NCBI RefSeq assembly: GCF_000321225.1
Contig: NW_004450480.1
Coordinates: 2,552,176 to 2,616,175, forward strand
DNA: 64,000 nucleotides
Direction of reading: 5' to 3'
DNA from: Odobenus rosmarus divergens
Lineage: Eukaryota > Chordata > Mammalia > Carnivora > Odobenidae
Position numbers and translations under genes: made by a program. The stretch's first letter is position 1, and the number at the start of each line of letters is the position of its first letter. Below the pieces are notes generated by a model. That model searched no databases and had not been told where the DNA came from. It worked only from the letters and a program-made list of their open reading frames with translations. Shown here piece after piece: positions 21,600 to 33,934 of the stretch.

Positions 21600-22172
21600 T
21601 CATTCTGACACCTGCCTCAGAAGTGACTCTCTTCCAGTGCTCCGCCATCAGTCTGAGAATAAGACCCAGCCCTTCTGCACGCTCCTCAGCTTACACCTCC
21701 AGCCTCTCCCATACCCTGCCCTCCCACCCTACATCTCCAGGCTCTCCCACCCAGCTCCATCCCCGCTGGCGGCAGCTGGCCACACTGCTCTTCCTCTCCC
21801 ATACCATGCTCTATATTCCCAGCTCTGGGGTTTGGTCCTCATCACTGCTTCTACGTGGACAGTTCTTCCCCCAGCTCGTTGTATGTGGAGATCCTCCTCA
21901 ACCCCTAGATCTTATGGCTGATGCCATTCCTGATCGGATTAAGTGGCCTTCCCCCAAGGTATGAGCTGTATATGATTTCCTTCATGCATGTTCATCACAG
22001 GGAAGTATAACTGCCCCTTCCTTTCACTGTTTACATCCTCTGTCCGCCTCTAATTGAAGGGAAACTCCATGAAAGCAGGAATCTGTTCTGTGTCCTTCCC
22101 TACGAGGCACCCAGCCCCCTTGCCAATGAATGTCCCACAGTAGGTGCTCAAGGAGATTTGCTGGATGCTTAT
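21600..22172 (+). mobile_element. L2 LINE 3' region
   Basis: A long 3' L2 copy. It includes the CT-rich tract with 'CAGCTGGCCACACTGCTCTT', 'AATTGAAGGGAAACTCCATG', 'AAAGCAGGAATCTGTTCTGT', 'AGTAGGTGCTCAAGGAGATT' and the end 'TTGCTGGATGC'. The 150- and 123-codon frames overlapping it are LINE sequence, not host genes. Confidence 0.75.
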
Positions 22173-22175
22173 AAA

Positions 22176-23090
22176 GGACTAAATCAAATTATCCTATACT
22201 ATCCTTCACTTACGGGGGGTGGGGGGAGAAACTAAGGAGAAGGTAAAACCCAGTAACTCTGAGCAATAAATAATACAATGAGCTGCAGAGCCCAGAGTGA
22301 CTTGAAATGCATGAGGCAAAATGAAGTTACTGGAATAAGGCATCTATGTCAGCATTTCAGGCATCAGGAGGTGAGGTGGATGGAGAGGTGTAGGAGATCC
22401 TCGTACAGCTCAAATCATCCCTCAAGACGCCCACCCTGTCTCTGATAAGCCATTTCATATCATTTCTGCAACTTGTATCCATAACCCTCGACGTCTTGAA
22501 CTTCTTTTTAATGTCACCCCACTCCCGCTGCCAGGTGCAAGGGGGAGTGGAGATACTCAAGTTTTTTGCAAGCTGAGCTCCTCTGCCCTGGATGACTCCG
22601 AAAAACCACTTGTAAGTAGTATATGTTAACCACAGTTCGTCATTTTGTCACAGGTGTTTGACTAAAAAGAGGACAAAGCCTTTTAAGAGAGTCCGCCTCT
22701 ATTATGTCATTGTGTATATTCCGCACCACACCTAAAAGCTAACAAGATCCTTTCTTTCTACGCCATGGCAACCAGAAGAGGTAACGCTGCATAATTTTGC
22801 TAGGGGCATCCTATATGCTCCAAAATGTTCACGCCTTTACAAAAAAACATGTTAAAGTAGAATTTTAACACGACTTGTCATAAAAGCTGACACGAGTACA
22901 CTCGAGAGGAAACCAAATGACAGGAGTTGTACCTGGCAGTTCAACAGAATACAGGATAAATACTCTTCCGAACTCAGCCAAAGCCCTGGTTAAAAGTTCA
23001 AACAAGGGAGACGCAGTGAATGAATATTCAAAGTACACCATCCCAAACGATTTCTCTACAATTATTTTTAAAAATTCATTAAAATGCACT
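22176..23090. other. Single-copy DNA, candidate regulatory
   Basis: Repeat-free apart from two G6 runs (22214-22226, GGGGGGTGGGGGG). From about 22,600 it keeps several CpGs and unique-looking motifs. There is no coding evidence. Confidence 0.45.
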
Positions 23091-23094
23091 AAAT

Positions 23095-23275
23095 TTCGTA
23101 GCAGGCTGGTGGGGCGAAATCCGTGCCAATTCTGCTTCTGACGCTAATTTACTGGCGGTGTGGTCTTAGAAAAGTCACTCCCCCTCTCCGAAATATATAA
23201 GATGTCTGAGGCATTCGATGATTTCAGAGGGTCTGTCCAGTCCGCATAGTCTCTGAGTCTATGAATGTTTCTGGG
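23095..23275 (+). mobile_element. MIR3-like SINE, sense
   Basis: 'GAAAAGTCACTCCCCCTCTC' corresponds to the CAAGTCACTTAACCTCTC core. It is followed by 'GATGATTTCAGAGGGTCTGT' and 'CTCTGAGTCTATGAATG', matching the MIR3-specific end (GATGATCTCTAAGGTCCCTT ... TTCTATGATTC). Confidence 0.65.
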
Positions 23276-24980
23276 CTTGCATCTTCGGCGGGACAGACAC
23301 AGAGAAAAAGGAGAGCTTACCCCTACCTGGCTCATTATAAGACAGACACGTGGGAACCTCCATCCTTTCTGGAAAGTTAAGGTGGAGGGTGGCTCTACTC
23401 TGGCTTATTGTATCTGCTCAAATAAAGTTATGTTTCCATGTACTGCAGGAGGGTGAGTTGATGTAGTAATTACCTGTTACTCTTGACAAGTAAGGTAATT
23501 AATGTAGCAAAATACCACTGCAATGTGTGTAAATTTAGACCACCATAATTAAAGCACCCGTCTGTTCAACAAACTGTTCAATTAAGAAAAAATATTGATG
23601 GTGTACATTTTTTGAAATTAGAAAACGTATGGAATGAATGAATCTCCCTTGGTTGACATCCATTTCTAGAATGCTTTCTCAGCAGGGAGCATCCATAAAA
23701 GGTTATAATGGAGTAACTTCCACTAAAACACAGAAGTATTTCTGTATGTACACTATTAAGACAAGACTCTCTCCTGTACGTATTTATTTAGGATTCTTGT
23801 TCCATAAAACCTGTCAGAAAATGAGCTCAAGGAGTATCAGAACCCTAAAACTATAGAAGTAGCAAAAAAAAGCTGCACAATTATGATTGTTCAACTATCC
23901 AAGTAACAAAGGTTGTTCTCGAGTATCATCGTCTGAAAGTAGCATCATCTAGTTGCCAATTTTAAAGAGCCGGAGGCACAGAACACACCAAAGACAAAAT
24001 AAAATAACTGCAAAGCCCCCAGTACTCCTTGAACAGAGAGACAGTGCTATCAAAGTTGGCTGTGTTGTGCTTTTCTCTGGTTTCTGCCCGTGTCTACCGG
24101 TCATCTTCAGACCAAAGGTTAACATGTTGAACAAGTAGGCTACTTGGTCCTTCACTTGAAGCAAAATTTATCTCCTTGCTAGTCTGCTTTTGAAAAACTC
24201 GAGCCACGTCGAAATGCCCCCCAAAATTAAACCAGACTCGCCATAAGACTGATAGAAAAAGAATCCAACAGTGACCAGATCAGGGGAAAGCAGTTACCTC
24301 TAAATGTGTTCACAGGGGGGGAGAAAAAAAGCAAAGCTCACTGACATCCATGCAGGGTAGCAGAAGTAGGGAACAAGGGAGGGGTGCTCCCAGCTCACTC
24401 CAGGGAGGAAATCCCAAGGGCTTTTTCTCTTAATTCTTCTACTTAGATAAATTTGGAGGAAGACACAACAAGGTGGCCTGAGTAAAGAAACAGCCGGAAT
24501 TCAAGCAGACTAAACAGTGTTATACGGGGAAGAAAAGGTATATGATTTCAGTGTCATTTAATAATGGATACACTTGTTTGGGGGTTTGCTCTCACATTTT
24601 TGTATAGTGTATCTTACCTTGGGAGACTTAAAAATCTAGAGAGAAGTAACTCAAAGGCATCTTCGAGTGAATTCTCAGCTTATCATAGTAAATTTAAGTC
24701 CTAATATCTGAGAACTTGGATGTATCCCCAAGTAAAGAATAAAAAGTACAAGGAGACATTCTAGACTGCAACATGGTGAGGAAATTAAACCATTTCTCCA
24801 ACTAAAATACTCTGATTTCACACTTGGAAATAATATTGTCATTAAAAGGACCAGGATGAAGAAATTACTTGCACTGGCTATTGATACAAACAAGGCTAGA
24901 AGGTCCTCACAGGGAAGAGGCTTTTGTAAAAGCAGCCTTAGAACTTACAGTACCTGGTGGTACCAAAGCATGAACTTTTA
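23276..24980. other. Single-copy DNA with candidate conserved segment
   Basis: Repeat-free. The part at 23,400-23,640 is AT-rich with several TAATTA cores, including a symmetrical pair listed separately. No genes. A G-run followed by an A-run lies at about 24,315-24,330. Confidence 0.45.
23461..23507. promoter_or_regulatory. Symmetrical paired TAATTA inverted repeat
   Basis: ATGTAG-TAATTACCT (23461-23475) and AGGTAATTA-ATGTAG (23493-23507) are inverted 9-bp arms separated by 17 bp, each carrying a homeodomain core. The outer ATGTAG flanks are direct rather than inverted. The structure is seen; binding by paired homeodomain proteins is inference. Confidence 0.4.
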
Positions 24981-24993
24981 AAAATGAGCATTT

Positions 24994-25180
24994 GGGGAGC
25001 ACCTGGGTGGCTCAGTTGATGAGTTTCTGCCTTTGGCTCAAGCCATGACCCTGGGGTCCTGGGATCGAGCCTCATGGAACCCCATGTCGGGCTCCCTGCT
25101 CAGTAGGGAGTCTGCTTCTCCCTCTCCCTCTGCCCCTTCCCCCCACCCCCCTCTTTCTGTGAAATAATAAAATCTTTTTT
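24994..25180 (+). mobile_element. CAN-SINE (SINEC), sense, diverged
   Basis: 'GGGGAGCACCTGGGTGGCTC' head, 'GTCGGGCTCCCTGCTCAGTA', a CT-rich body and an AATAAAATC end. A duplication of TTAAAAATGAGCAT flanks it (about 24979-24992 and 25179-25192). It differs from the 17.5-kb copy at many positions and has extra bases near 'GAGCCTCATGGAACC', so it is older. Confidence 0.95.
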
Positions 25181-25489
25181 AAAAATGAGCATGCATTTTT
25201 TCCTTCCCTTTTTTACTCTCCTAGTTTGAAAGGATGCAAGGATGCTGAATCTGCTTATGGTAGCGACAGGGGAAAAAGAGGGGCAAGGGACATGAATTGG
25301 GGATCTGATGCCAGATTCACTGACTGCAAACTAAAATTTCCAATTCTCAAATGCTGTGTGAACCACCGAAGAACAAAAGAAAGTCCAGTGTCCTGGCTCA
25401 CTGGGTGAAATTTACGGAAGGTGACATTTCCAGAGGCACTTATTTCAAAGATTAAATCGGATGACATCTCATGGGCTGTGTAATATTAC

Positions 25490-25612
25490 AAGACATTACA
25501 AAACTATTTCACATTGATTCTGTCATGGGATCCTTACAAACATGAATTCCATTGTATGGACAAGTAAACTACGGCCAGGGGCAGCTAACTGGTATGGCTG
25601 AGTTCCCAAAAG
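25490..25612 (-). mobile_element. MIR, antisense, partial
   Basis: 'ACAAAACTATTTCACATTGA', 'GGATCCTTACAAACATG' and 'TATGGACAAGTAAACTACGG' match diverged antisense MIR. Confidence 0.6.
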
Positions 25613-26695
25613 CTACTGTACTGCAACAACGGGTTCTCCCTTGAATGGGATAAATATGGCTCTTGGTCCCACTACATCAATTTCTGGAGAGCATTTGAAT
25701 ATTTTCATCTTAGTCCTTACAGTTGTGACACGTGTTTTAAAATTTGTGCCTTAAAATTACCAGGCATACTGGTTAGTATGTTCCAAAATAATGGTAGTTT
25801 AAGTTAAGTAATCACCCAAGTTGGGGAAACACAAACCTGGTTCCAAATTCCAGTTTAGCCGTTTCGTAAAAATATCAACCTAAAATCTGTGAACCTATGA
25901 ACCCAAATGAGCTTAAATAGTCAATTATGCTTAGGATTTGTTCTCCCCCCCCGAAAAGAGGGCCCAAGGAAAACACCACCACCATCTTCAACTTCCAACT
26001 TCACGTAAATCGGTTCTTGGTGTAACCTTCTTTTAATCTTTTCTTCTTGCCCCTTTGATGGCCTTACCCTGTGGCCCTCTCTCAACTCACAGACTGAATC
26101 TAAGAACCATGTGGCTGGCGGATGACTTCTACGGTCACAGACATTCTCCAGATGTAGAAGCTGATGTAAGAAATAGAAAAAAGGTGACTGGGACAGAAAG
26201 AAGGAAGGACAATGATAACCGTCATATGTACTCATCTTTTACCAAAAGAAACTTAAAAGTGAGTGAAAGGCAGAAGAGATTCTTCCTTTTTCATTCTTGA
26301 AATTAATAAAAACTGCAGAAAAAACAAATGGCGAACGGGTGAGCAGGTGCAACTGAACTTATGTTAAGGTGTTAAAACATGTGAGTCAATGTTTCCTGGG
26401 TTTAAACAACTTTAAGAGACTCACTGATGTGAAGTCACCCAAATTCTGGTCTTATATGAACTCCATGCATACTTCTTTTCCATGTAAGAGAAAATTCTCA
26501 AACCGAGACATCTAAAGTGCTAAAAAAGTGAGATGGCTGTTTAGAGCACTGGTAACTCCCAGAGTTAAATGTCCCCTTGCATTTAGCGCCACCTTGGGCA
26601 TCCAGCAAAATAATAATTTGAAATACTTTTTATTTAATTAGGTAAATAAATACCACATAAAGGGAACCATGCACTGTGCTCAAAACTATTTTTGC
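25613..26695. other. Single-copy DNA, nothing recognised
   Basis: No confident repeats or genes. Frames of up to 104 codons near 25,921-26,300 on both strands lack any recognised domain. Confidence 0.5.
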
Positions 26696-26696
26696 A

Positions 26697-26895
26697 AAAT
26701 CCCATTTAACCCAAAAGGACCTGATGAACTAGGATACTTTCCATTCCCACAGTGAGGTAGGTGCTTCTTTACTTCCATCTTCAATGGGAAAACAAAGGCT
26801 TAAAAAGATTAAGTAACTTTCCCAAGGTCACAAAGTTACTAAGTAGCTTAGCCAGAATTTGAAACCAGATCCCTTTTCCCAACTTCGGTAATTAC
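26697..26895 (-). mobile_element. MIR SINE, antisense
   Basis: 'TCCCATTTAACCCAAAAGGA', 'TTCAATGGGAAAACAAAGGC', 'AGATTAAGTAACTTTCCCAA', 'GGTCACAAAGTTACTAAGTA' and 'AGCCAGAATTTGAAACCAGA' are a textbook antisense MIR. Confidence 0.9.
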
Positions 26896-28122
26896 TTAAC
26901 AACTATACTACCACACTTTGGAACATATCAGCTAATGCTCCTGGTATAAGATTTCCTGATTCATGTTGATACTGGAAAGAAAAACAACTTGAAAAAACAA
27001 CTTTGTTTTAAGAAGCTTGTTTTGAATTAAAAGTCATTTTTTTGTGCTGGTAACATGAAGACTGATTACTTTTTAGGTTATAGTAATAGTTATTACCTTA
27101 TGAGTGCTCCATGTAAATGCTTCCTCAGAATTTGGTGTTTTTGTCTATCATAATACAAAGGATAGAAAATATCCAAATGCTGTTAACAGTGAAATTCTTG
27201 TATCCTCCAGACCTCTATCTCAAGTTATGAGATAAAGCCACAATGGTCCTGGTCTTCTAATAAAGAATCCTGTCAAGAAATAACTCAAGGAATCTTACCC
27301 AAATTGTATATAAAGTATAATTAAGAACCAACCCCCCCCCCGCCAAAAAAAAGCCTGTTTGGAGGATGAACACTGAATGAATCACCACAAATTTATCTAA
27401 CAGACAGAAGGCTGTTAGATAAAGAGACACTATCCCAGATCACTAACTGCCCTTGTTCTTCTTGCCAGAAGAGAAGGAATACTAACGTTAGAAACTTCTG
27501 GAAGAGAATAGTGTGACACACAAATACCAAAGAAGCTAATACAGGGAGAGGGATGGATACTATGCAGTACCATACACTGTGACACTACAGAAAAAGGAGA
27601 GATAGTAATGGACTGACTGGCAAAATAAGCAAGTTTTTGCCAACTTCTGGTCTCAGAAGTTCTTCTTTTGGGTATATGCTCCTTTATAAAAAATAGCCAT
27701 TTTTCCACCCCTTCCTCTCCCATCACTGCTCTTGGTTATTTCTAGCTGGGATGTTGAAAACTGTCTACACCTCTCCATTTATGTGCTATATGAATTTCTA
27801 TCTTCATGTCATCTGTGTGAGGTTTCGGACAACTGAGTAGAACAAATGGACAAAGGCAACAGTTCTTAAAGTTCTAGACTTAAACCATTCTGATGATTTC
27901 AGGTGCTACAGACCTGACAACAAACTGCATTGAACTGCATACTTAGAAGTCCTCTTTCCAATTCCCTTTCATCCCCTTCTCATCATGTCAAGGACAAAGC
28001 CTCATCTGAGCCCTGGTCTGACACCTAATACATGCTAATGTCTATCATTAACAAAGAAAGAATCTCTCTGGCCCAATACCCCAGGGAGAAGTAGGCAAGA
28101 GAATACAGAGAATTTCTGCCAC
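26896..28122. other. Single-copy DNA, nothing recognised
   Basis: It includes a C-run followed by an A-run at about 27,331-27,352. No gene or transposon identified. Confidence 0.5.
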
Positions 28123-28125
28123 GGG

Positions 28126-28452
28126 TCAGCAAATTATGGTCCACAGGCAAACCTGGCCTGCTGTTGATTTTTGTAATAGCCATTAAGTTAAGGAGGGATT
28201 TTATATTTTTAAATGATTACAAGAAAAAAATCAAAGCGTAATATTTCACATGAAAAATTTACATGAAAATCAAAGTTCTGTGTCCACAGTTTTCCTGGGA
28301 CACAGCCCCGCCCATTTATCTCTGTACTGTTTTTCTTGCCGATTTGGGATCACAATGCAGGAGGTGAGCGGTTGCACCATAAACCAGATGGTCTGTGAAG
28401 CCAAAAATATTTACTACGTGGTCCTTTAGAGAAAAATGATGCCAACTCCTGG
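28126..28452 (-). mobile_element. hAT-type MITE (Charlie-like), with internal extra sequence
   Basis: Starts 'GGGTCAGCAAATTATGGTCC', continues 'GGGACACAGCCCCGCCCATT' and 'GCCAAAAATATTTACTACGT', and ends 'GGTCCTTTAGAGAAAAATGA'. It is about 100 bp longer than the other two copies because of AT-rich sequence between about 28,180 and 28,275, which may be a small secondary insertion. Confidence 0.75.
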
Positions 28453-30035
28453 GTATATCATCATTCTGGTCTGCACAGTATTTATTTTAGGTTACCATCA
28501 GGCTCTGGTAACTGATACTGGTGTTTTGTTTTTTTTTTTCCTTTAAAAGATGATGTCAAATTTCCTTTTTAAATAGACATATTCTAACAAGCAAGGGGAC
28601 TTCAAGGGAGATAAAAGCAAATAAAGTATAGGTGGTATTTAGACCAAAATCAGAAAAACGTGAAGAATACGTGAGAATGGCCAAGGTGGAAAAATAATCA
28701 ACGGAGGAGATGGGTGCAGGCAGGGAGAGGCTGGGATATAAAACGAAAGACTATGTAAATAAGATATCCAGACGTAGCGATCTGTCTTCTGAGGTGGCAA
28801 AGGAGTCTGCAATGTGGACCCCTAGTGGATAGAAGGTCAGGCAGGCTACCCAAGAACATCAGGTTGGTCAGCCTCATCAAGGGGAACAGCGGGTTCTTAC
28901 GCGGGCCAAGAATTCCTAGCCTGGCAACTGGGGAGACGGTCAGTCCAAAACAACCAAGGCTGTAAGTCAGGTAAAACAAGAGCAGAAGTCCAAGAGGCTC
29001 AGCAGGAGTCTAGGACAAATGCTTCAGAGCAAGTATCTCTTTGCACTGATAATCTATCCAGTATGACTAGAAGAAGATTCCTGTAGCTTCCTTCACGCTG
29101 ATGGAAATGTTTCCAAAGTGCAGCGAGCATGAGAGACTTCCTGCATCTTAGAATAAGTTCCCATTACTACTGACAACACTCCATCCTCTTCAATGCTTGA
29201 TATGCACAATGTTTCTTCTTTCACAACAAGGTTTCCCCAACAGTTTGGCTATCGTCTTTTTTTAAAAAATGTCTTCTGGTACAACAATCTTCCATTACAA
29301 TATTCATCTCTCATTACTCTTGAATACGCATCTTGTCTGCAGCCTTTCAAGTAAACGTTTTCCCCTCCAGACAGAATTGTACTGTGGTCTTCCATGAACA
29401 ACAATTTCTACTGTTGAGTCATAGATACTATCGTAGCAGTGTTAAAAATTCATCATCTTTTTCTTTCCATATGATTGTTTTTTAAAACAAGCTAGTAAAA
29501 CTTAAAACTTACCATGTCTGAAGAAAAAAAAAAAAAAGGACCTGAAATGCTGAATTTTAAACTTTGGAAATAAGACGAGTACAACCGAATGTCATCTTTT
29601 CCAGCATGGTATTTCAACTGGTCATCACTTCTCAGGTGGGTTAGAATTAGTTTTATCTGCTATTGACTCTGAAGGCTCAGACAAGAGGTTCCCATTTTTT
29701 TTAAACCATGATGGACTATTTTTACTAAATTCCAAGCACTCCCACACACACAGACACTAAGTTTTCATACTTCTTTGTTAAGTATTAATTAGTTCATACA
29801 GAATATCTACCAAATTGCCAATCAGAGCTCACAGATTGAAATATTTATGGCCAAAAGCCAAAAACCTTGATGGTTTGGTTAACCCCATAAGTCTTATCTC
29901 ATGCAAATCACTGAATTAACTTTGGGTCTTCTGAAACCTAAAAAACAGCTCAATGAAGTGTATACTTGAAGCTGTGTACGCAGCATCCTTTCCTCCAAAC
30001 CCCCCTCCTAAACAGGACCAATTGACAGATGGGGA
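28453..30035. other. Single-copy DNA, nothing recognised
   Basis: Poly-T near 28,528 and an A run near 29,524. No gene. The 93-codon minus-strand frame at 28698-28979 has no recognised domain. Confidence 0.5.
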
Positions 30036-30039
30036 GTCA

Positions 30040-30475
30040 GGCCATTCTGGGGAAGTTGACTCCACCCTGGCTCCAGTGGCTAAAAAAAAAAAAAAAAGTC
30101 ACCTAGGGTATGTCAATTGACATCCTCTTCCTCCCTGGCCATGGGGTGGGCCTAACAGGCTGGAAAGCACTCCAATTCGAGCTTCAAGAATTTTTCTGAA
30201 ATTTTAAAGAAAAGACTCCCTATTTCTCTCTCCTTCTTGGCATGTTCAAGGAAATTTCAAGGAAATCTATGACTGAACAGTTGCCAGGCACTATCTTATA
30301 AGTGCAAATAAGGCCAGTCTGATAGACCAACACTGTGGAAAACAGCAGAGAGAGCTAGATCAAGTCTCCTGCAGTCTACCTCCTAATAAGGACTTTATTA
30401 AGTCTGGTTAAGCCTGCCTCATCTGGACTTTCTGTTGCTTACAACCAAATCCATCCTAACTAAAACTCTGAAATA
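30040..30475 (+). mobile_element. Old L1M-type LINE-1 3'UTR remnant
   Basis: 'GAATTTTTCTGAAATTTTAA', 'CATCTGGACTTTCTGTTGCT' and 'ACAACCAAATCCATCCTAAC' follow the L1M 3' end (GGATTTTTCTGAAATTGAAG ... CTGGACTTTTCAGTTAC ... CAACCAAAAGAATCCTAAC). A run of about 16 A near 30,081 interrupts it. Confidence 0.55.
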
Positions 30476-32930
30476 CTCAAGGATTGGATTTCCGAAAGCC
30501 CTGGGATTCTGGGACCCCAGGCACTGGGAACCACTCCTCTACTGAGGAGTAGACTTTTATACATTTACATGGGGGTATCAGAATGTGCAAAGTAACCAAT
30601 TCGTGTTCATGTCAAGCTTGATGAGTATTTTTCAGAGTGTTTGTAACTCCAGGTCAGGCATGTCACTGGGAAAACGATACAAGATAACATCAAGAAACTG
30701 CCTGATGTCCCTCCTCTAATTCTAAGATGGCTAGGCCGGCTGCCAGGATTATGGTAGAGCGACATGAGATGAGCGGGCTCCAGGTGGCTCACTGAAAATG
30801 CTTTCAGCTAGCTCTGCATCAAAAGGCACCACTTAACCATTTCATTAACATCCTTCATTTCCAGAGAAGGGAGAAAATTCATGACCATAAAAGACTTGCT
30901 TTAAGCTTGCCATACGAAGTGGGAAACTTTACAAGCAAGATTAGATGATTTAAGAAAAAAAAACAAAAAACCAAAAAAACCCACATTAAATGCTTTAAAT
31001 ATTCCCATAAACTAGGGAGTCTGTGAGGCTGAGATTTTGGGTTTTTGCCCCAGGGTCTGGAGGAGAGAGACTGTTGGCCTAGTAGAAGAAAATAAAAATC
31101 AATGGGGGGGAAAAAAAGGCTGGTATTTAGGGCTTGCACTTCGAAGTCCTCAGTTCAAATCAAGACACAACCTATTTGGCTGATTTAAAGATTCAGAAGT
31201 TGAAAAGAATGGAGTTTGATGGACAAGACCAAAATTGGAATAAAACCCTAACATGTCTCTCTATGCAAAGTAGTCTTAGTTTTTGCTCCATTTGAAGGAG
31301 AAGAAAATGAGGTAGTATATATGCAAGTGGAGAGCTGAAAGATGATCATTCCACCAGTGAGCAGTGTCTTCTTGATATGCTGCCTGAAATGTGGGAGATA
31401 GGGCCCCCAGGAACTGGCTTGGAAGATGTTGACCAGAAAGAGAAAGCTAACCTGGTGTTTTTAAGAACTATGAGCAGGTAACAGAAAGCAGAGAGGTGAG
31501 AAGAAAGAAGAAAACAGGAGGGAAGAGAGGAGAACAGAAGGGACAAGTTAGGCTTCTGGAGGTCACTGATCTATGGAGAAAGTGGTTCAAATTTAGTGGG
31601 GGCAAATAGGTATTTTAAGAACAGTGCTGTTGAACATGTGACTCCAGACTTCTCTGATGCAAACTTCCTGGAACTTCCTAAACTCCAATGTCCTCTACGA
31701 GTTGTGTGGAAGGAAATTATGGATAGGAGCTAACTTCCAACTCCAAGAGGAGAAAAGAGAACAGTAGTGAGGAGAGAGAGTATCAAGAGTTCTTTAACCA
31801 AAATCAATCATGAAAATGAAGTCTCCAGGAATCCTCATTGGAATTCCCACAGGGAATAAGATAAAGGCTCAAGCCAATTTTATTAGAATCTCAAAAGTCA
31901 GGGTGACCTCAGTTGATTAATGACTTCCCAGCCCATTATGACAAAGCTCTCAGTAACATGGCCAACTAGAGACTCCCAGGAGACACGTGAACACTATCCC
32001 AACGTTGACACGGTGTGAAGACCTGCACCATTTTGCTAAATCTATTTTCTTAAAATGAGTGTCACCACCTGTAAAGGATTCACATGAATTTCACAGTACT
32101 GGCAGTATGAGTAGTGGGTGGCCCTGAAGCTTTTTAAGGTGTTACAAACCATTCTAACCCTTTAGTAAATGTCCAACGTAAGGAATCAAGACAAGAAGTA
32201 GAAACTGAACTCTACCAACGTGGGAGGCAAGTTTTGCCAGGGTGACATTTTATAGAACCCTGAAAGGAAATCACTTTGTGGCAACTTGAAGAGGGGGGTG
32301 GGCACTATCTCATTCTCCAATCAATATTACCAAACAGACTTCAGCAATAACATTTCTTTGGTTATCAGAAAAAAAAAAAAAATAAAGACCTGGAAGTCTT
32401 AACTCTTAACCGTTATTAGTAATTAAGAAGAGGTACAGGGAAGAAAAAAAAAAATTCTTATCCACAATCACTGGCAAAAGCAATGAAAGCAACGAGCTTC
32501 CCATATGCATTTTAGCAGATGAATGGATTTTCAAAGAAGAAAAATATCACCCCAAATGAAAAGTTAACACATTTATTGACCACACTCTTAGCCCATATTT
32601 CACAACATAATGGTAATCTTGCTGAATTCTGTAAAATCCTATTATAGATCATTTAGCATTTACTATAGCATTTAAAGCAGCCAGGCTTCTGTGTTGGAAT
32701 GCATTTGTGGGGGGGGGTATAAAATTCTATGTGTTGGGCTGAACCTCACACACTCTAGAAGGGAACTCCATCTTTCCTCTACTGCCCTCAAGTTGTAGCA
32801 CCACAGAGCAGAATCCTCCTGAGACGGCCACTCCTGGGACAGACTGATACCTAGCCTCTCCCCACTTGCTGAGGTGGGAAAGGCTCCCAAGTGTACATAT
32901 GTGTGCTTAAGGGAACAGTGCATGCTCATG
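30476..32930. other. Single-copy DNA, nothing recognised
   Basis: Contains A-rich tracts (30,955-30,985), G7A8 at about 31,105, a purine-rich tract (31,490-31,548), A14 near 32,370 and a G8 near 32,710. No gene and no confident transposon. Confidence 0.45.
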
Positions 32931-33035
32931 ATACATATACAAATACACAGTGATACATATGAATGTATATAGGAATACATATATAAATATGTACATGAAT
33001 ATGTATACAAATATGAATATGTATAGGTATGTGTC
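32931..33035. repeat. AT-rich degenerate satellite-like tract
   Basis: About 100 bp built of variations on TACATAT and GAATATGTA, partly self-complementary. Open frames through it give Met/Tyr/Asn-rich translations that are artefacts. Confidence 0.75.
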
Positions 33036-33688
33036 TGAAGCGTGGCCTACAAATCTGTCATCTCCAATGTGCAGAAAGATTTTTCTTTATCTCATAAGGC
33101 TGACTTATTTCCTGATCTCCTTCTCCAGCCAGTCTTTCTTCTCCCCCCTCACTAAATGTACCAGTCTCTCTCTCTATATATATATACTTATTCCCTTGGC
33201 TTCCAATCCACATCTCCAGCCCAACTACCTTCCCAAGGTTATGTTCAATGTGTATTTCATCGTCTTCCAGAAAGATTCTGTCTGAAATTAACTCTTGCAC
33301 CTAACATGGTATCCAAACCTCTGCTCATCGCTTCCCAGCCTGTCCCTCTCCTCTTTTGGGAACAAGTGCTGGGAACACTGATTCTCCCAATCGCCCATCA
33401 CCCTCACACCAAGACCAGTGGATAAAACTTCACGGGTTTTTGTGCACATCCCCCCATCACTGTCTTTCCAACCTTTTCAACTACCCAGAGTTGAAAGACT
33501 CGGGTTTCGGCTCTTCAGAAACATCACAATTTCCTCTAATTTGGGCTCTCCGTATATTCTATGAAACAATGACAAATGAACTTTCCTGGAGCTCCGCTCT
33601 GACCAAGAGAGATCTGTGCTCATAAAAACCCTGGTCATGCCCACTGGCTTCTGTAATCAGAATCTTCAAAAGGCTGGTCCTTGAGTCA
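33036..33688. other. Pyrimidine-rich single-copy DNA
   Basis: A short (TC)n(TA)n tract lies at 33165-33187. The pyrimidine-rich plus strand may hide a very old L2 fragment, but no landmark is convincing. No gene. Confidence 0.45.
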
Positions 33689-33689
33689 C

Positions 33690-33905
33690 AGAGCCAACTG
33701 TAAATCATGGCTCCATCTCACCACTTTGTGCCTCTGGAAAGATCACATACCCTTTCTACGACTCAGTTTCTTCACCTGTATGGTAATCTATGGATAGTAA
33801 TAGTACCCCCTTCGTTGGATTCATATACGGAGTAAAACATAATGAACTGGAAATCACTATGCTTGATGCCTTGTCCATAGCAAATGTTATCTGCTATTAC
33901 TAATA
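33690..33905 (+). mobile_element. MIR SINE, sense
   Basis: 'CTCTGGAAAGATCACATACC', 'CTACGACTCAGTTTCTTCAC', 'CTGTATGGTAATCTATGGAT', 'AGTAATAGTACCCCC' and 'GTCCATAGCAAATGTTATCT' follow sense MIR order. Confidence 0.82.
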
Positions 33906-33934
33906 GTAAATAATGGTACCAAATAAATCACTTG

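Noticed and set aside
21469..21921. 150-codon plus-strand frame, with a second overlapping frame of 123 codons
   Set aside because: Most of it lies in an L2 LINE 3' region; the Pro/Ser/Leu-rich translation reflects CT-rich DNA.
30081..30098. A run suggesting a processed pseudogene tail
   Set aside because: The A run interrupts an L1M 3' remnant; no coding sequence precedes it. Other A runs (for example 12,725, 36,917, 38,413, 49,508) likewise follow no cDNA-like sequence.
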